Positions 1 through 14,100 of a DNA stretch of 64,000 bases are shown here, piece after piece. The first letter of the stretch is position 1, and the number at the start of each line of letters is the position of its first letter. Both the position numbers and the translations under genes were made by a program. This DNA is from Mycteria americana. Its lineage: Eukaryota > Chordata > Aves > Ciconiiformes > Ciconiidae. The stretch lies in contig NC_134370.1 of the NCBI RefSeq assembly GCF_035582795.1, positions 35,513,501 to 35,577,500 on the forward strand, given 5' to 3'. The notes beneath the pieces were generated by a model, which worked only from the letters and a program-made list of their open reading frames with translations, searched no databases and was not told the DNA's origin.

Positions 1-899
1 GTGTTTTCCTCATGTGGGTTAATTTACTTTAATCTGTACTGAATTTCATTTGCCTTTTTTATTTCCTAGACGGTCTATAGAATGAAACTTCTGTACAACT
101 TTTAAAGCCTTTATTTTGTCAATATTTTTCTTTAACTGTCCTAAATAATGTCACATCAGTGAACGCAATCACTACACCATCACCCACTTCACAAGCAATT
201 ATCTATGAAGATGTAGAACAGCCCAGGACCAGCAGTAGTTTCCAAAGAACTCTCCTGTGACATCTCTCCATTGAGCAACCCAATCATTTATTCTTGCTCC
301 TTGTTTCTACCTTTAAATAACTCATTTATCCATGTAAAGAACTTCCATCTTTCACAGTTCAGTTTCTTTAGGAAGCTTTGGGGAAGGGCCACGCTAAAAG
401 AAGTTTAAAACTGGGGAAGAGGAGAAATAACAAATCACTTCCATTTCTTTATCTCCCACTTTCTCTCATTCAGACACACACCTCTTGGTTACAATCTGCC
501 ATGAAAATAATCTTTCTGAAGACTACTGCATTTTCTCTTTCTGTAAATGGTCTTTCTTAAATAGCATGGTTCCCAGTTGCTGTTATACGATTATTCTTAT
601 AACAGCAACAAAATCACCAAGCGTCATTTCATTAATTCACCCACTGAAAAACTGTTTCACAAGAAGGAAGTTACCACTGGGGATGGAGAAGGAGAATAAC
701 ATTTGTTTGATAGTAAAGATTAATTGGAAAATAAACTGCGTAATGGATACTTGTGGAGGAATAAATAACATAATGGAATATTTGGGGTATTTTCCTATCT
801 TTATGTACAGCAAGTAATCTATATAAATCCCCCACTCATAGAGATGAGAATAAATGCTACATAAATATTAAAATACCTTTTATAGTTACAATGGGAAAC
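1..899. other. Intergenic, nothing recognised
   Basis: AT-rich, CpG-poor (six CpG by eye). Two overlapping short open frames at 378-817 show no family resemblance. Confidence 0.6.
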
Positions 900-1250
900 A
901 CATCTTCCTGTGCTTTACAGCTGAAATAGCGCTTATCTGCTCTTTTCTCTCCGTGCTTTATGTAGCAGCTATTTCAGCACGCCGAATCTGCCTGCTGAGC
1001 GAGGAGGGCAGCTGTTCATCTGGTGCACATTTCCACCGCAACGACTCCGGCAGGAACATTTGCACCTCCAGCCAACGCTATTGGCATCAATGTTGCCAGC
1101 GGGATCTGCAAGATTTCCGCTCTTTCATATACCTATCGTATGACAACACTTGAATTGTGTAGGTTTGTCATTTCAGCAGACACAATTCAAGATCGCTTGA
1201 GCGTATTCTCAAAGCTCAAAAAGAATATAAACAAAGGAAATGACATGTGG
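900..1250. promoter_or_regulatory. Candidate distal regulatory element with two inverted repeats
   Basis: About 14 CpG lie between 930 and 1210, against about six in the preceding 900 bases. The block contains a perfect 11-base inverted repeat (920-930 with 968-978) and a perfect 12-base inverted repeat (1149-1160 with 1180-1191). The word ATTTCAGC or its reverse occurs three times, at about 920, 971 and 1170. A small CpG-retaining island in AT-rich intergenic DNA is typical of an enhancer. Open frames here (66 and 101 codons) resemble no known protein. Function is inferred, not shown. Confidence 0.35.
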
Positions 1251-2841
1251 TTTTATGATCATTGCTATAAAACATTTTATCAGCTGAGGGACAGTACCCC
1301 AAGCTGCAATACATATTCATATGAATGATTCTTAGTTGACCAGGTAATTCTCTTAATTTTGCTAGTTTTTTATTTATTCTAGCTTCTTAGCCATTGCCGG
1401 CCAATCTCTGTGTCAGGTTTGGGGAGGGATCTGGCCTAGAAACTGGGCATTTGAGCTTACAGAAGCAAAAATACTTTTTTGCTACCATCAGCTACTAAGA
1501 TTTGCAGAATGAGAAATATTTTCATTTTCTCCCTTCTGCTGCCCTGTCATTTTTCTGAAGTCTAAGAAGATAGGTGCCTTGAAAAGCCACCACGGGGTGG
1601 GGGGTGGAGGAAGTGAAATTAAGACTTAGACATGTAATCAGTGGTTCTGAATAAAAGATCCAAGGCACTGAAATTCTTACATTTAACGATAAGAAAATTT
1701 TCCATCAAAATCTACACCCTTTACCCAAGGAAAAAATAATTTTGAACAAAAGTTCTGTTTTCCAGTTGGATATGGTTTTGGTTGAGAAGCTTTCATCAGT
1801 TTTGATGAAGAACCCACTGAGAAGCCCCAGTTTTACTGGGCCAGAAAGGAGATGCCAGTCAGTGTCTGTTTCCCTTTTCATCATTATAGGAAGAAGTATT
1901 TATATAGAAATAGTCCCCATGCAGTTCAAAGTCTTCCATGTTCTCTGCTAAATACACTTCCTTTTTCTCACAATGAGCACATTTGCAAATCTTTTCTGGG
2001 GCATATTTTTGTACACACATTTATGATTCATGTAATTCTTGTTTCCAGAAAATGGCTCCTTTAACTGCCCTTAATTAAGAAGCCTTTGTATTTTTGATCC
2101 ATATAATCTTTTCCTTAATAATTAATGTATCATAAAGGTAACAGTGCTTAGTGAACCAATTTTTTTCTTCATTATTTTGTTTGAGAAACCAAAAGTTGTC
2201 CTTTTGCTCATCACCCGAGTCAAAATTGCATCGACAGGGGAGAACATGTAAGTAGAAACTTTTAGAGCAGTAAGAAGTGAGAGTGTGAGAATGAATAAAG
2301 ACAATCGACATTACTTGCCTGCTCCAGCACACAAACATGGTCTGTCTACTACACACAGCGGGAGCTATTTATGTACTGATGAACTCGATATACCTGAAGA
2401 TTTGTGCAGTACCATTATATGATCATAAAAGATGTTGGAAACAATGAAAATAACTGAAAAAAAAAATCTTTGAAGTAAAATATTAATAGATGAAATTTTT
2501 CAGTATGTTGATTAAGATGTTCCCATTTGTGAAAAATTCAGTGCCATTCACAATGTACAGTTTGGTTTAGAGTAAGTGGTGAGAGGACTGGATCATTAGC
2601 TGCAAAGAGGAAGACCCTCAACTCTTCAATAATGTAGCTGCACTGCTGACCCACTGCCACATAAAGTCAACTTAACACCTCATGAGGTCTAAGTGGAGAA
2701 AACCAATTAAATACTGTTTCCAAAAAGATCTTATTTCCAAAAAGCACACAGGTAGGATATAATTTGGGTGTTAGTCTTTGGCTCCCAAGATCTAAAAAAT
2801 CCACCAAACTGACAAGAACACAAAAAGATATCCTTCAGTAT

Positions 2842-2874
<33 letters not shown>

Positions 2875-3880
2875 ACACGCGCACACACACACACATAAAA
2901 ATATGGTTTAATCATGTTTAAAAATAGAGGAGACTAAGATCAGTGGCTTTTCTACCATTTTGAAGCATGACACTCCTTTCCTATTCCAGCATCCTTCAGA
3001 CACAGATCACATGTGACCAGATCAGTTCAGATTTCATCTGAGTGAAGTCTTGGGCTCTGCTCTATAGGAAATATGCAAATACTAAAAATAGCTGCTTGAA
3101 CTAGAATTAATCACAGCATCATGCCCCATTCCCAAAATGACTCCAGTGACAGGAGGTCTGAGGAAAAGCATCTAAGAGTTTTGAAGGAGCCGGATCAGAG
3201 CGCACATTTGATTTATGTAAAAATAGGATGCCATGTCACCTGAAGCTATATGTTAATTTAGTATAGTTTTTACATTGATGGGGCTGTGCTATTAATGACA
3301 GGGTAGAGCTCACTGTGCAGTACCAGGCATATATCAGCATTAATCAATTAACAGAAACAATCACCTTCTGAAATCCCTCAGTATGTACAGATTCTCTGGC
3401 ATAAACCAGAGTATAAGTACTTTCTTTTGTGTATTTAATGTAATGATAATTTGCTATTTCTTAAATTAGTATCTGCTGCTTGTAGTCAGCTTGTTTCATT
3501 GATCTCCCTTTCTCTGTCACCTTGTTTCTTTGTTTTTAAGTATTTTTCTTTTAAATCAAACCTTTAAAAAATTTTCATAATAACATCTGCAATTAAAAGA
3601 ATAATGTTACTTTTCAAATAAATTCTTGGCAAATTAAGTGCCTTTTATGGACAACACACCAACTTAATTTCCATGCTTTAAAAATTAACCTACCTTTCAC
3701 TGAAAAATATAAAGCCTATGCTTGCATACAAAGTCCACCTGATTTTGTAGCTTGGTTAAAAAACAGTAATCATAATAACATGGTGAAGACATATTAACCT
3801 AGTTTTATGATGCACTAAGTAGAGCTTGAGTAAACAAAAATAATCACAAAGGGAAAATTTCAATGTTAAAAAGTGTCTAA
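1251..3880. other. Intergenic with a microsatellite, no gene
   Basis: AT-rich unique-looking sequence. The only repeat seen is the TATATG/CA tract at 2842-2896. Open frames are below 100 codons and show no domain signature. Confidence 0.55.
2842..2896. repeat. TATGTA / CA compound microsatellite
   Basis: Six-base TATATG-type units repeated about five times, passing into an alternating CA tract. A simple sequence repeat, likely polymorphic in length. Confidence 0.9.
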
Positions 3881-4260
3881 CACAACAGCATTAATCAGCT
3901 ATTGTGGTCCTCCCGGCTCCTGAGGCTGCAAGGACTGCCTGGTCCCAGGTCCCCCTGGCTGAGGGACCGCTCACAGCCCTGGGGAGCCACCACCACACCA
4001 CCAAACGCAGGACTGTGTCCAGTAAAAGTAAATGCACCCCATGCTGACTCCAACAGCTAGGATGCCTTTTGGCTACACCTCCTGGAGGCTTTTGCTTTGC
4101 GGGGAGAAAGAGAAGATGCCTGCTGTTCCGAAGGGGAAAGGTCCCTTGTATCCCCAGGAGTTCCTGGCCCCTGCCCTTTGCTGACTGCTGCTCCTCCATG
4201 CTGGCCGTGGGATGACAAGGGAGGGGAAGCACCAAGAGGGCAAGGGGTCTTGTGATAGCT
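3881..4260. other. GC-rich patch in AT-rich intergenic DNA
   Basis: Markedly more G+C than its surroundings but poor in CpG. Two overlapping minus-strand open frames (104 and 114 codons, 3891-4371) arise from this composition and do not resemble a family I know. It could be a decayed insertion or a degraded exon, but nothing identifies it. Confidence 0.35.
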
Positions 4261-4437
4261 ACACTGTGCCACCATCTTTGTCGTTTTCTTCTGTTTCATC
4301 AAAAACAAACTGCAGCCAACCTTGTGAACTTTATCTGAAGCATCCACATGAGCCCTAAAAATGCAATTCAATTCTTTCCTATAGCACTTTGTTCTGAATA
4401 AGTCTTTATAAAGCCCCGTTACTGTCTAGGCCTTTTC

Positions 4438-4459
4438 ATTTATTTATTTATTTATTTAA
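4438..4459. repeat. ATTT microsatellite
   Basis: Five to six tandem TTTA units. Confidence 0.85.
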
Positions 4460-7400
4460 TGTACACCAATAAACGAGTAGTTGCAAAAGACTCTGAAACA
4501 GCTGGCATATAGCATGAGTCAGATATTAATTGGCAAAACATGAATATTATGAGTGACAAGTGTTTTACAGCCAGGTTTTTCTGATAATGCAGAGTACGTG
4601 CAAAGAAGGGCCAAGACTAGAACTGCCGGAGGAGCTCCTTCTTCGTGTGCCAGGCAACTCCTGGAAGAAAAGTCTTGCTGATTGGCAAGACATGGCTCTC
4701 AAGGCTTCCTCCTGCCAGGCTTTTAGTCTGAGCCTCCCATTTTGGACCATACAATTACTCAGGTTTGCAAAAGCCAAAGCGCTCCTGTTTGCATATGCAC
4801 ATCCCCACCTGTGGAGGTACACCGGGAGACAAGAATAAGAGGTGCTTCACAGACACAAGCTGTAACAGGGCTCTGCATATGCAACCAGGTGGGTGAGACC
4901 TCTCATAGTGACAGCTAGCGGTATTACCAGGTCTTACAATGTTACTAAAAGCCATGTGGGTTTTGGTACTTTTCCTCAAGGTGCAGCTCCCTCTTAGAGG
5001 CACGTGGTTCTGGAAAAATCCCTGCATTCATTTTTTTAAATGCTGCTAGGTAGCAAATTTGGCCTTGGTGAGAAATGTTGGACAGACTTTCCAGAAACTC
5101 TGAGGACTAACCCTCAAACAACTCGTTTTCAAAATCTTAATGACTTTTAAGCTTGCTTTTTCTTTTTTTTCCCTTCATTTGACTCTTGATTTCAGCAGAA
5201 TTGAAGAAGCGCCGGCGCAGCTTAGAACAGCAGTTGTTGGCACATTACCTACCACCCATGCCTGCATACTTGCTGTGGACACAGGCCCGTGCACAGACTT
5301 ATACATACGACTGCTGGCCTGTCTTCTCTCTCCTGCCTCCCCCGAAATGTCCTAGCTTAGGCCTTGGGACAATAAAGGGCATGCAGGCTGCTTTTTTACT
5401 CTTTGAAACACCCCCGGAGAATCATTCCCAGGCAGAGGAATGCTCACTATGGCCGTACCCAGTCAAGCTAGAATAGCAGGTCTGCATGACAAAACTCTTA
5501 AAGCTATCCCATTCACCACGGCTATTTGCTTGCCTTGGATTTCTTGCCTTTCATTTCCTGCATGTGGGGAAGGTGTGGAGCAGAGCCCTTGCAAATCAGG
5601 GTAAAAAACACCAGAAGAAGGGCTTTTTGCACAAAAATTGAGAATGCTTTCAGTTAAACATACAAGCACCTAAGCCCCTGACTGCATCTTCTTCAGGTTT
5701 CAGTAAGTCTAGCTCTGCTGCTCTTCAAGCCATTTCCACCCACAGTTACCCCACCCATGCACCCTTTCTTCCGCACATAATAAAACAAACAGTAAGCATG
5801 CAAAAAAAGTATCCTATCACCATGTCACTCAGAGTTACCCCATCACATTCGCGAGTCTGCCTGTCAGAATACAGCTGCTGCAAGTTTACCTGAACGCTCA
5901 GAGTTTGTCATTTCATGACTGGAGGCTGTGAATTGCAAATAATGCAAGTACTAAAATCATAGCCCAGTGCCAGCTGCCCTGTGGGAGGGACTATAAACTC
6001 TGCAGCCAGAGTAAACAGCAGGATACTTTGAGTGACCACTGCTTCATCCTCCCACACATATCTTATTCATCTTGTCGCCTTTTGACGACATTAAAAGCTG
6101 CTGTAGCATAAAAAGAAATATTAATCTGCAAGAGAAATATGAAGAGCAATTTAATACTCAGGCAAGCTAACAGATCTGGAACCATGGCATAGCTGTTACT
6201 GTCATCAACCAGCTTTCTAACTGAACATAAGTTTTGGTAAGTTATGATTGTCAAGGAATACAGAAGTAGAGAGAGTACATACGACTTTTCGTGTGACCCA
6301 AAGAGGTGCAAAACTAACCATGCTTTATTAGATAGTGAAATAGTTGCATTTAAGCCATTGTGCAGAAGACACAAGCAAAGCTTAGAAGAGCTCCCTTGTT
6401 TTCCACAGTTTTCAATATCATCATTCCCCCTTCTTAGAGGTTATTGAAAATTATTATGTCTTGACTTCATCAAATAGTTGGTGAAAATACAAAAGAGAAA
6501 TGAGATGCTGAACTGCCCTTGTCTTCTAGGCAACATTTTATCTTTTACACACAAAGCAGCCAGCCAAGTGTTTCTGAAGGAATCGTGTAAAGCTTTGTCG
6601 CTAAACCTGTAACAGGGTTAGTGTGGACAAGTAATAAGGCACTCCTTACAAAAACCCTCCCCCAATCTTTGCAAAAGAGCCGATTCCTCTATTAGACCAG
6701 CACAAACCCTCTGAGCTTAACAGGTCTAATTTTCAGCCTGCACCAGTAGGATACCCAAGGCAGGCCCACAGTTACTAGCCCAGTTAATTCTGGTAAGGAA
6801 AAAGCCCAAACAATCTTCAGAAGAAACCGAAACAAAGGCTCAGCAGCCAGTCATTGTGACTTTAACTAATCAGAGAGAAACCACCTGCAGGAATACCCTC
6901 TTTTCTGTTTACTCCCAGCAGAACCTTCCAAATGATGATTAATCACTGAATAAACTGAACAACTGACAATGACATAATGACAAAGGGAAAGGCAGAGAGG
7001 GGCACCAGCACTGGTGGATGTGGCTCGAGCATGGGTGGGTGGAATGGCCAAGGAAGATGGATGGCCTGAAAACGCTTGACACTTAAGTATCTCCTCTGTA
7101 GCAGGAGGACGGCTATGCTAAACCAAGCTGCCAGCTTCAAGCAAATAATGCTCTACACAACAAGCTGACACACTTCCTTCAGCTGTCAGCAGCAATGCAG
7201 AGGGGCAGCTTCCTCAGGAACAAACTAATGAGGCTTTTAATTGGGATGTGAAGCCCTGATAATAACAGAAATAAGAGATACTGTAAATGACAGGATAATC
7301 CATTACAGTGGAAAGCACTGTGAATGTTTTACTGATTATATGCACAGATTATCCTACCTATGTCCCTACTAATTTGAAAAATGATGAATCATAGGGTTCA

Positions 7401-7839
7401 AACAGGACTCAGATGAGTCAATTAGACTAAGTAGTGATATCAAAAGCTCATATTTTCTGCACTTAGGAATCAAGCATGTTTTGCCTAACAACAAACAAAA
7501 ATGAGCTGTGTTTCACGCTCTCAGTTGACCAAGTCATTAGCAACATGGAAGAATACTTCTTTAAATTTTCCATATTTTCAGATGTTCTTGCCCCCATGGA
7601 GTCCTTTCTGGCAGATGTTTATTAGCAGGAAAAACATTTGCAGGAAATGAAATATTGTCTTGCAGCATTCTGCTGATTCCACTTCTAATTTTATCAGTTC
7701 AGGGTTAGTTTAGGTGTTTCAGTGAGTATCAACGTAACGAGAAAACTTTTGACTGCTATTAGCCAAACTCTGCACATTCAGTACTCAGACCAAAATTGAG
7801 CTCCAGTGTACAACTGGGGCATCACTTCTTCTCTCCTTA
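4460..7839. other. Intergenic, no gene recognised
   Basis: Mixed-composition single-copy sequence. It includes a 10-base palindrome GCGCCGGCGC near 5208. Short open frames on both strands are unsupported. Confidence 0.55.
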
Positions 7840-7899
7840 CGCACATAATGCTCTCCCTGAAGTTGAAATGCAAGTGGTATAAGATTAAGCCTTAGGGAC

Positions 7900-8160
7900 A
7901 AATTCACTATACATCGTGGTTCAGGCAGTTATTTACACTAATGCAGAATGATTAGGTAAATCTTCACACCCGCCAGGAGATACATGGGCATTAAGCACCT
8001 TACTGCCTTTGAAAACCTGGCTGATAGATCACCTGATTTGAAAGGTGCTTTTTATTGAACAAAGAAAGATTGTCTGGCTCAGTCTTGTGCCAGTTCTGCA
8101 CTGGATGAAACAAGTAGCAAAATTCAAATAATGTCAATAGGAGTAAATCCTTTTCCGCTT
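7900..8160. repeat. Probable ancient amniote repeat relic
   Basis: Wording such as GGGCATTAAGCACCTTACTGC (near 7986), followed by TTTGAAAACCTGG, and GTCAATAGGAGTAAATCC (near 8132) resembles degraded dispersed repeats common in bird and reptile genomes. The resemblance is from memory and the family is not assigned. Confidence 0.3.
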
Positions 8161-11100
8161 ACTTTGTGATTGGTTTTGTTTGATCTTAGGAATGTAGCAC
8201 AGGTACAAAAGAGGATTTGAAACAAACTGAATCAAAAAAAGTTTTGATGGTTTGGTTTGCTGCTTTTGGGATTTTTTCCCCTCTTCTCATAAGGAAAAAA
8301 AAAAAGAAGTGAAAGGGAAGTAATGGGATAAATCAAATCCTAGATGCTTTTATTTTAGCTTCAGGTTCAGTTAGAGCATTTTCCATTTTGACTTACTTCA
8401 GCGAAAGCAGGAATATCTCCACGTATCTGAAAACTGCTGTGAATATTTTCTATATCTCAAAAGGCATTTTTTTGTAGGGAAAAACATTCACAAACCACTT
8501 CAGCTACGTAGAATATAAATTAAGTCCGATCTCATTCCAATTACGGCAGTTTGCATTTTCTCACTGATTTAACAGAAAACAGACAATTAAGATGAGAGTT
8601 ACTGCAATGATGCATCTGCACTTCCAGACTTTAGCCTATGTCAGTATTTTTATAGTGTACTTCCTTGGCCAATGGTTTACTAAAATCTAGCTTTCCCTAC
8701 CTTTTTCTATAAAAGGTCTCTGTCATCAAATGCAGCTTTAGAAATATCTTAGCTTTGAAAAAAATAAATAGAAATAGACATTTGAGGACTGAGACATTTA
8801 TACAAACCCAAAGTAATTTCTTGGGGGCAGAAACAATCGTCCAGGAGCTTTTATCATTACAAAACCAGGATCTTGTCAAAGTGCCCAGAGAAGGACTTGC
8901 TCAGGGTGTCTTTCTGTAACAAGCAACGCAGAGACTATTCCTTCTGTACGATACTCCTTCTCAGCACAGGAGGTGGATTAACTACATGTAATAATGTGCA
9001 GTTCTGTGCAATAAGCTTGCAGTTGCTACATGCGTGAAACTGTATTTGGCTCTGTCTGAGAAGCCTCCATCACTCCACCTCCTCAGCAGTATGGGCACTT
9101 TCCAGCTTTCCTGTTTAAGCTGCTTTGCAAGAGGGGGGCAGAGAAAAGTGACAGTATGAACTATAGTGTCGTACTTAAAGTAAGGCTCGGAGCCCAGTCA
9201 TTGCTCAAGGACTACTTGTGTATTCTGCATATGACATCCTGATTTCAGCTGAGACACTGCAGATCCTTGAGTGGCCTAAACCCTTTTTGAAGACAGGGTT
9301 TGGTTCCCAGTTTCACTCATGAACTTTCAGAAATTGTATCTGTCTTTAATTACGATATTACAGGACTGCCAGTGTTTCCTAGGAACACCGCTACATACCC
9401 TGAAAGGGCTCCCGAATGTAAGTGTGTGCATTTTCAATATTTATACTTCCATCCTGCCATATTTGCTCCATTCCTCCACCCTATCGAACAGTTCCTCATG
9501 ACAGCTATCCTGCACATTATCACCAGCTATCCGCACAAGCATCTTCATGTTTCATGTTTACTGTTTCTATTCCTTAAAATTCACATCACTCACGATAGAT
9601 GGTCAAAATCCTCCACTCAAAACCATTCCTACTCTTTCACTGGTACAAACAGTCAGTACTAATTCTCATCAAAATTCTCCCATGTCAATTGGGTGCTCAC
9701 CCCAAACCTTCCAAACTCTCCAGTTATTCTGAGGAGTCTTAACTCTTAACAAGAATTGAGCTTCTTATCGAAATCATCTAGGAGTCTTGGGCCCCAATAT
9801 TGTGTATTCCCACTGCTTTGCACAGTCCTTTGTCCAAGGACAATGCATAAATTTAAGGAGATCATTTAATGTTAAAGGTACAAGCTTTCCTACAGAAAGG
9901 AAAATTTCGTTTTCAGCTCTGCCCAGACACTAGTAACTATTGCCAAATTTGCTAAATATTTTTTCTCTACACTGACATCTTTCTATTACAGCACAGGCTT
10001 TTCCCCAGATTTTTGGAATACCAGTCTGTGATCTCTGCTGTCCTCTCTGAGAGGTGATCATTATTCACAACTGCGCTAGCTGCTTCTTGATACTATTTTT
10101 CCTCACATTCATGCTTCTGCATCTGTATCTTTGGTCAACCTCCCCAGTCCTTTTTCAATGTCTATTTCCCACAAATATTTTGCTTATTTCCTTTAGATTT
10201 TGCATATGTATTTCTTTTGATCCAGACAGGATCAGGAGATGAAGATAAAATGTTTTGAAGAAAAGCTTTCCCTCTGTATTTATTCCTGCTTTTTATTTTG
10301 CATAGCTCTGTTCACTGGCTCCTCAGAAAGAAGTTCTTGTGACCTTTGAAAAGTATGGATAAGATAATTTGAAAAGGCTCAGCTACAGACGAGGTTAGAA
10401 AATTTGTGAACAGGCAGGGAAGAGCAGATAACTTTGTTACTCTTCCTTCATTTTCTTTAGATACTTCTTTTCTGAATTCTTATAAAAACATACATCCCAG
10501 TGAGTGAGGAAATAGTAGAGGAGAAATAGGAAAGTACAGACAGTGCATTTTCCCTTCAAAATGTTTGAAACATGTTGTGCTGTTTCTTTGCAACAGTGAA
10601 GATTGATGTCTTTTTTAGGATAATGCTTCAAGGAACTACATTACAAAAAATACCAGCTTCCTTTCAGCTAGTTCTCTGCATGTGGCAGGATATTGGTGAA
10701 AAATCAGCAAATTTGGGATGTTAATGTTCAACCAGGTACAGTGAAGGGTGCAAAGCACTTAAAGACGGATCAGCTTGACAGACTCTGCACTCCAGCCTAT
10801 TTAGCCAGGCATGTACTTTAGTTGTAAGTTGCCTTGTTTAATTAGCTACTGAGGTGTTCCATCTTCATCCCTAGTGCCTCATGCCTCAGAGGACGTAGAA
10901 GCAATCACTGGTTGGGACTATGACGGAGCAGGGCTTGATTGTTCTACAAGATGTCCCATGGATGGGGACTAGACACTGTTGATTAACCATTAACTTTGCA
11001 ATGCTTAACATCAGGGTTTTTTCTTTCAGTGATGCTAAGATAGACACTTTGGAAAGATCTGAAATGCTGTGTAGAAGATGACAGATTGCTTTGTGTATTT

Positions 11101-14100
11101 TAAAAAGGGCTGATTACAGCAGGCTCTACTACCAGAGCAATTTAAGAATGAGAAAAACATGGGAAGAGATGGTGGAATTTCTATGAGACCTTTTGAAAAA
11201 TACATACACACACACAAACACATTTGAAATATGTATAGAGATGTCTCTATTGAATGTATTTCTAATGAAATACATATATAGGATTAAAGCATACCTTGCT
11301 GAAAACTCCTGCAAAAACACTTTCTAGCAATCAGCAAAATTCATCAGTCCATAGGTTTATGTTGCTTTTACAGAGGGAAGAAGAGAGACTTGTGGAAGAA
11401 AAAGTAGACGTGGACTAGTCTGAATAGCAGAGAACTGGTTGCAGAGACCACACTGAAGTAAGTGTGCTTCTTAAAATACGTATTTCCAGTGTGCTGTGTT
11501 CACTGCAAAACCACTTGAAATCTTTTGTACCATTGACTTTCCATCGTGAAATACCACCACAATTTAATTCTTGGATGCTTCAAAAGGATTTCTAGGAGCT
11601 CTGCTGTGGAGTGTTTAATTTTCTTTATGAGGTTAGGTTATGCATTTAGGTTATTTTAGGTTATTAGTTAGTTAACAGTCTAGACTTTTATACCTACCCC
11701 TTGCTCTTGACTCCAAGTAACTATATAAGTGAGAAATTTTCATTAGTGCCCAGGAAAACAACTTTAGTCCAGTGCTGGCTATTACAGTATTCACAATATG
11801 CGTCAGGTTTAACTGTTCAAATTAGTAAGCCCATTCTCCTGACCTCTGAGCTTTCTTTTTCCATCCCTTCAAGAAAGTATTGCAGAGAAGGGCACAGCAA
11901 TCAAGCCTTGATATTGCCGCAAAGCCTTCAAATTTCTTCAGCCATTTCAATTTGTGGTTAGGCCCACTGAGACCACAGAAGAGCACAGACCTCTCTCTGG
12001 CAATGATCTGCACTTAGTGCTGGGCAGAGATCCAAGTTTCATGATCCCATTTACATGGGTTTGCAGCATGGTGGAACTGACATCTTGATTTACAACAGCC
12101 CAAGTGAGATTAAGTCATGTCAGAGCTGACCATGAAAATGGCCAATGTGACGTTTTGACCAGGCCCGGTCATCAGTAGTGTCTCCAGACATCCCATTCCT
12201 ATTGACCAGAGAGATCAAATGACAGCACTGAAAAAGCACTCATCTACCTAAAGGGAGTCAGCTTAACTTTCTCAACTTAGTATCTCTCTTCATTTGTTTA
12301 GGAACAGAGGGATATCCCTCTGCTTCCTCCCTGACATGTCAATAATCTGCCAGACATCAGTGAAAACACTGCCATCTCCAGCTGCCCATCACACACCTCT
12401 GGGAGTAGGAGCAGCCCTTCAGCTGCCACAGCTCACACCCAGCGTGCTGGCTGAAAGCAAACCTACTGAAGAGCACTTCACCTATTCGATTTGCCCCAAA
12501 GGCCATCAGTTTCACAAGCTTAGCAACAGCTGTAGACACTCAAGAAGCTACTGTCTTCTGGCTAAGGCTCACAATACCTGCCATGCAAGCACTTCCCACC
12601 CATTACGTGGCACTCACAGCCCTGTAACTACATAAGGATCTAAGGTCACAGACAGACTACCTGTACCAGTGAGGAGATCCAATTCCCCAAATGCTTCCCT
12701 CATGCCTCCCCAGTCAATAATAGCTTGAGTGTACTGAGTTTCAGGACACACTGAAGAATCCTGCCATTTACAGAGTCCTCACCCAGGCAATTTTTAAGGA
12801 GGTTCTTGAAAGTTTTTGCAAGGCACAGTTATTTTTTGCCTTCCCCCCCACCCAGTCCTTTAATTGACATGGAGTAAAAGTTGTGTGATTTACATGTGCC
12901 TGGAAAGGATGGAAGCAGCTATTTTTAACTGTATCACTTGCTTTTAATTCCATCATTCAATTAGACATAGATTTTAGCTTCAGGAAACTTTCTTTTCAAG
13001 AGGTGAAATGCCAGCACAGTACACTAGCAGAACCATTAGCTGTCAAAATAAAACAGGCTTCATACTCACAGAACAACAAGATCAACTACATGCGACAGAA
13101 ATAAGATGGCAGTGCACTTTTACTTTTCAGCAGCTAGCGCAGTGTTTTCTGTATTAAATTTAATAGGCATTTTACATGGGATGTCAGATATTTTTGTCTC
13201 TGCAAATAGGGTTCTTTCCTTAAAAAAAAAAAAAAAAAAAAATCTAGGTTTCCTGCTGCTTATATAGGGAAATCATTGAGGAATGGCACGGAATTGCAGT
13301 CTTACACTAGCAATGACTAGGTAGTCATCATTTTTAAAAACAATGTCACAAAAGCTATTTCGACACTGTCACTCTTAAGAATAATTAGTTTCCATCAAAG
13401 CAACAGATTATCTGTTCATGTTGTCCACTGGGTCATTACAATGGGCAACCAATACAGATAAATGGTATCTAATCTTTTCTGCTCTTCTGTTGGACTGATT
13501 GATGGTTATAACATCTCCGATATTATAAGGCAGAAAAATTATGCTGACATTTAGAAGCAAAAGCAGAGAAAGATAAAACAAAGTACAAAGCACATCCAAC
13601 ACCATAAAAAAAAAAAAGAAATAGCTAAAGACAAATAGAACAGAAAAACAAATGACAATTAAGCCAAAAGAGAATTATAGAGGGGAACAGCTATACGTTG
13701 TGGGTGGCAAGGAGCTCAATTAATTATAGAACATGAAGGGAAATCCAGGCATTTCCATGAGATGTTATTAAAAGACATATTGACTGAGCTTTCTTTACAT
13801 GTTATGCCTTAGAAGAAGACAAAAGGATTCCCCTGATATTGATTTGTTCCTGGAATTGGTCGACTTTAAGACATGAAGAATAACATAATGAGAGGTGGCT
13901 GGGTAGCAAACAAGAAAGAATGAATTGCTGCCACTGACACTCACATTTGTGAGCTTCCATATATTATTGCCTTTTTCAATTTAGCATTTGCTCATATTGC
14001 TTGTCAGAAGCCATTAAACCACAAAATATGCTCTAAACTAAAAACAGCAAACCTATCAGTTATTCATCTACTGTACAAATAATCACCATTTTCAGCTGTC

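Noticed and set aside
9300-9662. 120-codon plus-strand open frame
   Set aside because: Follows a pyrimidine-rich tract that depletes stops. No protein-like pattern.
13222-13242. Poly-A run as a retrocopy tail
   Set aside because: No retroelement or processed gene body is recognisable beside it.
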